A stretch of DNA of 8,004 nucleotides from Chloroflexota bacterium (GTDB lineage Bacteria; Chloroflexota; Anaerolineae; Anaerolineales; DRMV01): NCBI GenBank assembly GCA_013153375.1, contig JAADEN010000083.1, forward strand, positions 1-8,004. The letters run 5' to 3'. The notes under the pieces were generated by a model that was given only the letters and a program-made list of their open reading frames with translations, was not told where the DNA came from and did no database searches. This document shows positions 5,984-8,004 of this stretch, in pieces. Position 1 is the stretch's first letter. Every line of letters starts with the position of its first letter. The position numbers and the translations under genes were made by a program.

Positions 5984-6631
5984 ATGAGCGACAAGCGGCG
6001 AATCCCTCCCAGTGGTTATTACTATCCGAACAAAATCGGGCGGATTGCCTTGCAAGCCTTGGAAGAGGTCATGGGCACGCACGGCATGCGGGCCGTGCTG
6101 CGCCTGGCCGGCTTGGAACATTACATGGAGGAACTTCCGCCGGACAACCTGGCCAAAGAATTCGATTTCGCTGATTTCTCCGCCTTGAATTTGGCCCTGG
6201 AAGAAATGTACGGCCCGCGCGGCGGCCGCGGCCTGGCCTTGCGCGCCGGCCGCGCCGCGTTCTCCGAGGGCCTGCGTGGCTTCGGCGCCCTGGCCGGAGT
6301 GGGGGACTTGGCGTTCAAGGTCTTGCCGCTCAAGACCAAGTTGACCATTGGCCTCAAAGCCATGGCCCAGATCTTCAGCGGGTTTAGCGATCAGGTGACC
6401 ACGGTCGAAGAAAAGGACGATGTGTTCGTTTACACCATTCACCGCTGCCCCGTGTGCTGGGGGCGGGCCAACACCAGCGATCGCCCGGTGTGCTACATGG
6501 CTTTGGGGCTGCTGCAAGAGGGTCTCAAGTGGGTTTCGGGCGGCAAGGAATTCCGGGTGAACGAATCCAAGTGCATTGCCAAGGGCGACGATGTGTGCGA
6601 GTTCATCATTCAAAAGGAACCTATCGGCTAA
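5984..6631 (+). CDS. V4R-domain protein (BchJ/Bet3-like)
   Basis: The 215-aa cytoplasmic protein ends in a V4R (4-vinyl reductase) domain, about residues 145-212. This domain is related to BchJ and to the Bet3 subunit family of eukaryotic TRAPP, and it is thought to bind small hydrophobic ligands. Hallmarks are CPVC (Cys155, Cys158), Cys170, then ESKCIAKGDDVCEF with Cys197 and Cys205. Five clustered cysteines suggest a metal site or redox sensor. Residues 12-140 are mainly helical (GYYYPNKIGRIALQALEEVMG, split here as GYYYPNKIG and RIALQALEEVMG) and may complete the Bet3-like fold or form a partner-binding region. No DNA-binding or kinase domain is fused, unlike many V4R regulators. No chlorophyll genes are nearby, so a role in pigment synthesis is not supported. 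The Roadblock gene just upstream suggests a joint signalling or scaffold role. Confidence 0.88.
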   Translation: MSDKRRIPPSGYYYPNKIGRIALQALEEVMGTHGMRAVLRLAGLEHYMEELPPDNLAKEFDFADFSALNLALEEMYGPRGGRGLALRAGRAAFSEGLRGFGALAGVGDLAFKVLPLKTKLTIGLKAMAQIFSGFSDQVTTVEEKDDVFVYTIHRCPVCWGRANTSDRPVCYMALGLLQEGLKWVSGGKEFRVNESKCIAKGDDVCEFIIQKEPIG

Positions 6632-6658
6632 CGAAAACGCGAGTGGACTTGTTCGTTC

Positions 6659-6680
6659 GGGGCGGCGTGAGCGCCGCCCC
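6659..6680 (+). terminator. GC-rich hairpin after the V4R gene
   Basis: A perfect 9-bp stem (GGGGCGGCG paired with CGCCGCCCC) closes on a TGAG loop. It starts 28 nt after the V4R stop and ends 21 nt before the next start codon. The sequence after it (GCATCCTTTC) has only a short T-rich stretch, so it would be a weak intrinsic terminator. It probably marks the end of the Roadblock-V4R transcript, or lets only part of transcription pass into the GT2 gene. Confidence 0.55.
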
Positions 6681-6701
6681 GCATCCTTTCGGAAGCGTTC
6701 C

Positions 6702-7448
6702 ATGGCCCCCGAAACCGCGTTGATGATCATTCCCACTTACAACGAGCGGGAGAACCTGCCGCGTCTGCTCGAGGCTTTGTTTGGCCTGCCGTCGGGCCCG
6801 CGCTTTCATGTGCTCATCGTGGACGACAACAGCCCCGACGGCACAGGGCAATGGGTGGCCCAGGCCGCGGCGCGCCTCTATCCCGAGCGCCTGCATTTGC
6901 TGACGCGGCCGGGCAAACAGGGCCTGGGCCGGGCCTATCTGGCCGGTTTCCGCTGGGCCTTCGAGCGGGGCTACGACATCGTGGGCCAGATGGACGCGGA
7001 CTTCTCCCATCAGCCGCGCTATTTGCCGGCCATGTTCGAAGCCCTGCGCGCGGCCGACCTGGTCATTGGCTCGCGCTACATCCCCGGCGGCGGCGTGGAG
7101 CGGGCCTGGCCGCGCTGGCGCAAGTATCTCTCCCGGTGGGGCAATTTCTACGCCCGCCTCATCCTGGGCCTCTCGGTGCGCGACGCGACGGGCGGCTTTC
7201 GTCTGTGGCGCAGCGCCCTCTTGCAGCGCCTGCCCCTGGATCAGGTCGCCACCGTGGGATACGCCTTCCAGATCGAACTGCTCTACCTGGCCCAGCGTTT
7301 GGGCGCTCGGATTCGCGAAGTGCCCATTTACTTCCCCGACCGCAAGGCCGGGCGCTCCAAACTCTCGCTGAGCATCCAACTCGAAGCCGCCTGGCGGGTG
7401 TGGTGGATGAAGTGGCATTATCGGCACTGGCCGCCCGCGACCGCGTGA
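6702..7448 (+). CDS. GT2 glycosyltransferase, polyprenol-phosphate mannose (DPM1-like) synthase
   Basis: The 248-aa enzyme probably transfers a sugar, most likely mannose from GDP-mannose, to a polyprenyl phosphate at the inner membrane face. It thus makes a lipid-linked donor for glycan or glycoprotein synthesis outside. GT2 motifs are in order: IPTYNERENL (10-19), VDDNSPDGTG with Asp41/Asp42, KQGLGRAYLAGF, and the metal-binding DAD (Asp98, Asp100) followed by FSHQP. The DPM1-type features VIGSRYIPGGGV, DATGGFRLW and YAFQIELLY are all present. There is no C-terminal membrane region or GtrA domain, so it is the compact, soluble or peripheral class. ATG 6702 is preferred: GGAAG lies 6 nt upstream and the protein then starts right at the nucleotide-binding strand. 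The frame is open further upstream into the V4R gene. Polyprenyl-phosphate glucose synthase is the main alternative. Confidence 0.92.
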   Translation: MAPETALMIIPTYNERENLPRLLEALFGLPSGPRFHVLIVDDNSPDGTGQWVAQAAARLYPERLHLLTRPGKQGLGRAYLAGFRWAFERGYDIVGQMDADFSHQPRYLPAMFEALRAADLVIGSRYIPGGGVERAWPRWRKYLSRWGNFYARLILGLSVRDATGGFRLWRSALLQRLPLDQVATVGYAFQIELLYLAQRLGARIREVPIYFPDRKAGRSKLSLSIQLEAAWRVWWMKWHYRHWPPATA

Positions 7449-7533
7449 CCGCAAGGCGGGCCCGCGGCGTCCGGGGTCGGGGGTAGCGCCCACCAAGGCC
7501 GGGGCGACTGGGGTTCTTTCCATCCCCTTTGTG

Positions 7534-7556
7534 TGCACCCCCCGCCGCGGGGTGCA
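7534..7556. repeat. Hairpin at the left end of the inverted-repeat element
   Basis: TGCACCCC (7534-7541) and GGGGTGCA (7549-7556) form a perfect 8-bp stem with a 7-nt CCGCCGC loop. The right arm overlaps the start of the outer inverted repeat, so GGGTGCA can pair either locally or with 7762-7768. It could serve as a terminator for the GT2 gene, though no T-run follows. Confidence 0.5.
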
Positions 7557-7660
7557 GGCAAACCATGTAGAAATAGCCGTTTGGTGCAAACCCCTCCCAT
7601 CTCCTGCGGCGGGCTGGCCGCCAGGATTGATCCCGCGAGAGGCGTAGGCCCGTTTTGAAG

Positions 7661-7685
7661 GCCCCTCCCCTACGAGGGGAGGGGC
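7661..7685. repeat. Perfect 11-bp palindromic stem near the element centre
   Basis: GCCCCTCCCCT (7661-7671) pairs perfectly with AGGGGAGGGGC (7675-7685) around an ACG loop. The sequence after it includes GAGCGCAGCGAG (7691-7702), a motif I recall from dispersed repeats in several bacterial genomes; that recollection cannot be checked here. Confidence 0.6.
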
Positions 7686-7784
7686 GCGCCGAGCGCAGCG
7701 AGGCCGCGGGGTGGGGTTTTGCAGGCTGGGCGTGAAATACAACGACGCTTCTACATTTGCCTGCACCCTTGCCCCTCGCCCCGC

Positions 7785-7813
7785 TTGTCGTCCGCGGTAG
7801 CCCGCGATACAAT
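7785..7813 (+). promoter_or_regulatory. Promoter placed for a leaderless transcript
   Basis: TTGTCG (7785-7790, 4 of 6) is separated by exactly 17 bp from TACAAT (7808-7813, 5 of 6). The ATG at 7820 lies 6 nt after the -10 box, which is where transcription should begin. There is no Shine-Dalgarno before that ATG. Together this predicts an mRNA that starts at or within a base or two of its start codon. Confidence 0.6.
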
Positions 7814-7819
7814 GCAGCC

Positions 7820-8004
7820 ATGCGCTCGTGGTTTTCCTTTCTCCGCGCCCGCGTGGGGCGCGTTTGGATGCTGGCCCTGATCGGACTGCTGGGCGGCTGC
7901 CTGAGCCGCAATTCGGCCACGGTGACGCCCTGGACGCCGCCCACCCCCGGGGCCACCCTGCCGCGCGCGACGCCGGTCCAGGCCGGCCCTCCGCGGCCGC
8001 CCAC
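7820..8004 (+). CDS. Start of a lipoprotein, function unknown (cut by window end)
   Basis: Sixty-one codons are visible and the frame runs off the right edge. The N-terminus MRSWFSFLRARVGRVW is basic, followed by a short hydrophobic stretch (MLALIGLLGG) and Cys27. LGGC at 24-27 is a plausible, slightly non-standard lipobox, so the protein is probably lipidated and held on the outer face of the membrane. After Cys27 the chain is rich in Pro, Thr and Ala (TPWTPPTPGATLP), a flexible tether as in other exported proteins of this window. The start is ATG 7820, set by the promoter just upstream. An internal ATG at residue 17 would give a very short signal peptide and cannot be wholly excluded. The mature domain lies outside the window, so no function can be given. 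Confidence 0.72.
   Translation, partial: MRSWFSFLRARVGRVWMLALIGLLGGCLSRNSATVTPWTPPTPGATLPRATPVQAGPPRPP

Larger units (their letters stand above)
7534..7768. repeat. Nested inverted-repeat element, MITE- or palindrome-like
   Basis: Outer arms: 7550-7572 (GGGTGCAGGCAAA, then CCA, then TGTAGAA) and 7749-7768, which is the exact reverse complement without the three extra bases. Inner arms: 7585-7598 and 7708-7723 are reverse complements apart from one mismatch and one indel (TGCAAACCCCTCCC against GGGTGGGGTTTTGCA). Inside lie two stems, 7603-7625 and 7661-7685. The left end also forms its own hairpin (7534-7556). The layout fits a small non-autonomous mobile element or a dispersed palindromic repeat. 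There is no transposase. Target-site duplications were not identified. It could also act as a structured RNA if transcribed from the GT2 gene. Confidence 0.6.
7449..7819. other. 371-bp non-coding gap
   Basis: I see no gene here on either strand. Open frames crossing it are antisense runs typical of GC-rich DNA and have no recognisable product. The first 85 bases (7449-7533) are G-rich and hold only a short GCGGGCCCGC palindrome. The rest is a nested inverted-repeat element (7534-7768) and then the promoter of the lipoprotein gene (7785-7813). A terminator for the GT2 gene is not obvious; hairpins of the element may do that job. Confidence 0.7.

Noticed and set aside
5984..6631. V4R protein as a chlorophyll biosynthesis (BchJ) enzyme
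   Set aside because: No pigment genes are nearby and the neighbour is a Roadblock protein, so a signalling or scaffold role is more likely.
7159..8004. Minus-strand open frame spanning GT2, the gap and the lipoprotein start
   Set aside because: Arg/Pro/Gly-rich translation without a recognisable domain; it crosses the palindromic element and is antisense to a clear GT2 gene.

Overview
The window looks like a chromosomal stretch from a GC-rich (roughly 70% by eye) member of the Chloroflexota, perhaps Anaerolineae-like or a relative. The assignment is an inference. It rests on long Pro/Thr 'TPTP' tracts in exported proteins, a Roadblock/LC7 gene next to a V4R gene, a strong GC3 bias and a mix of SD-led and apparently leaderless starts. 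No rRNA, tRNA, CRISPR array, phage gene or transposase was seen.

Layout. (1) 1-3395, plus strand: the 3' part of a bifunctional class A penicillin-binding protein whose true start lies left of the window. It is followed 11 nt later by a hot-dog-fold acyl-CoA thioesterase, probably in the same operon. (2) 3441-4121, minus strand: a two-gene unit, a 70-aa helical protein with a Gly/Leu tail and then a Nudix hydrolase, running convergent to the thioesterase. (3) 4302-5372, plus: an exported M23 endopeptidase with an added C-terminal beta-sandwich, divergent from the minus-strand unit. (4) 5469-6631, plus: a Roadblock/LC7 protein with its own strong promoter and a TTG start, then a V4R (Bet3/BchJ-like) protein, closed by a GC-rich hairpin. 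(5) 6702-7448, plus: a polyprenol-phosphate mannose synthase-like GT2 enzyme. (6) 7449-7819: a 371-bp non-coding gap holding a nested inverted-repeat element of about 235 bp. (7) 7820-end: the start of a lipoprotein gene whose promoter predicts a leaderless mRNA.

Functionally, much of the window concerns the cell envelope. The PBP builds peptidoglycan, the M23 enzyme probably cuts it, the GT2 enzyme makes a lipid-linked sugar donor, and a lipoprotein follows. The Roadblock and V4R pair stands apart: these are the two fold classes found in small-GTPase regulators and in the eukaryotic TRAPP complex, and it is the most interesting biology here. The nested inverted repeat is the most interesting non-coding structure. 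I found nothing that I could defend as a wholly new defence or mobile system.
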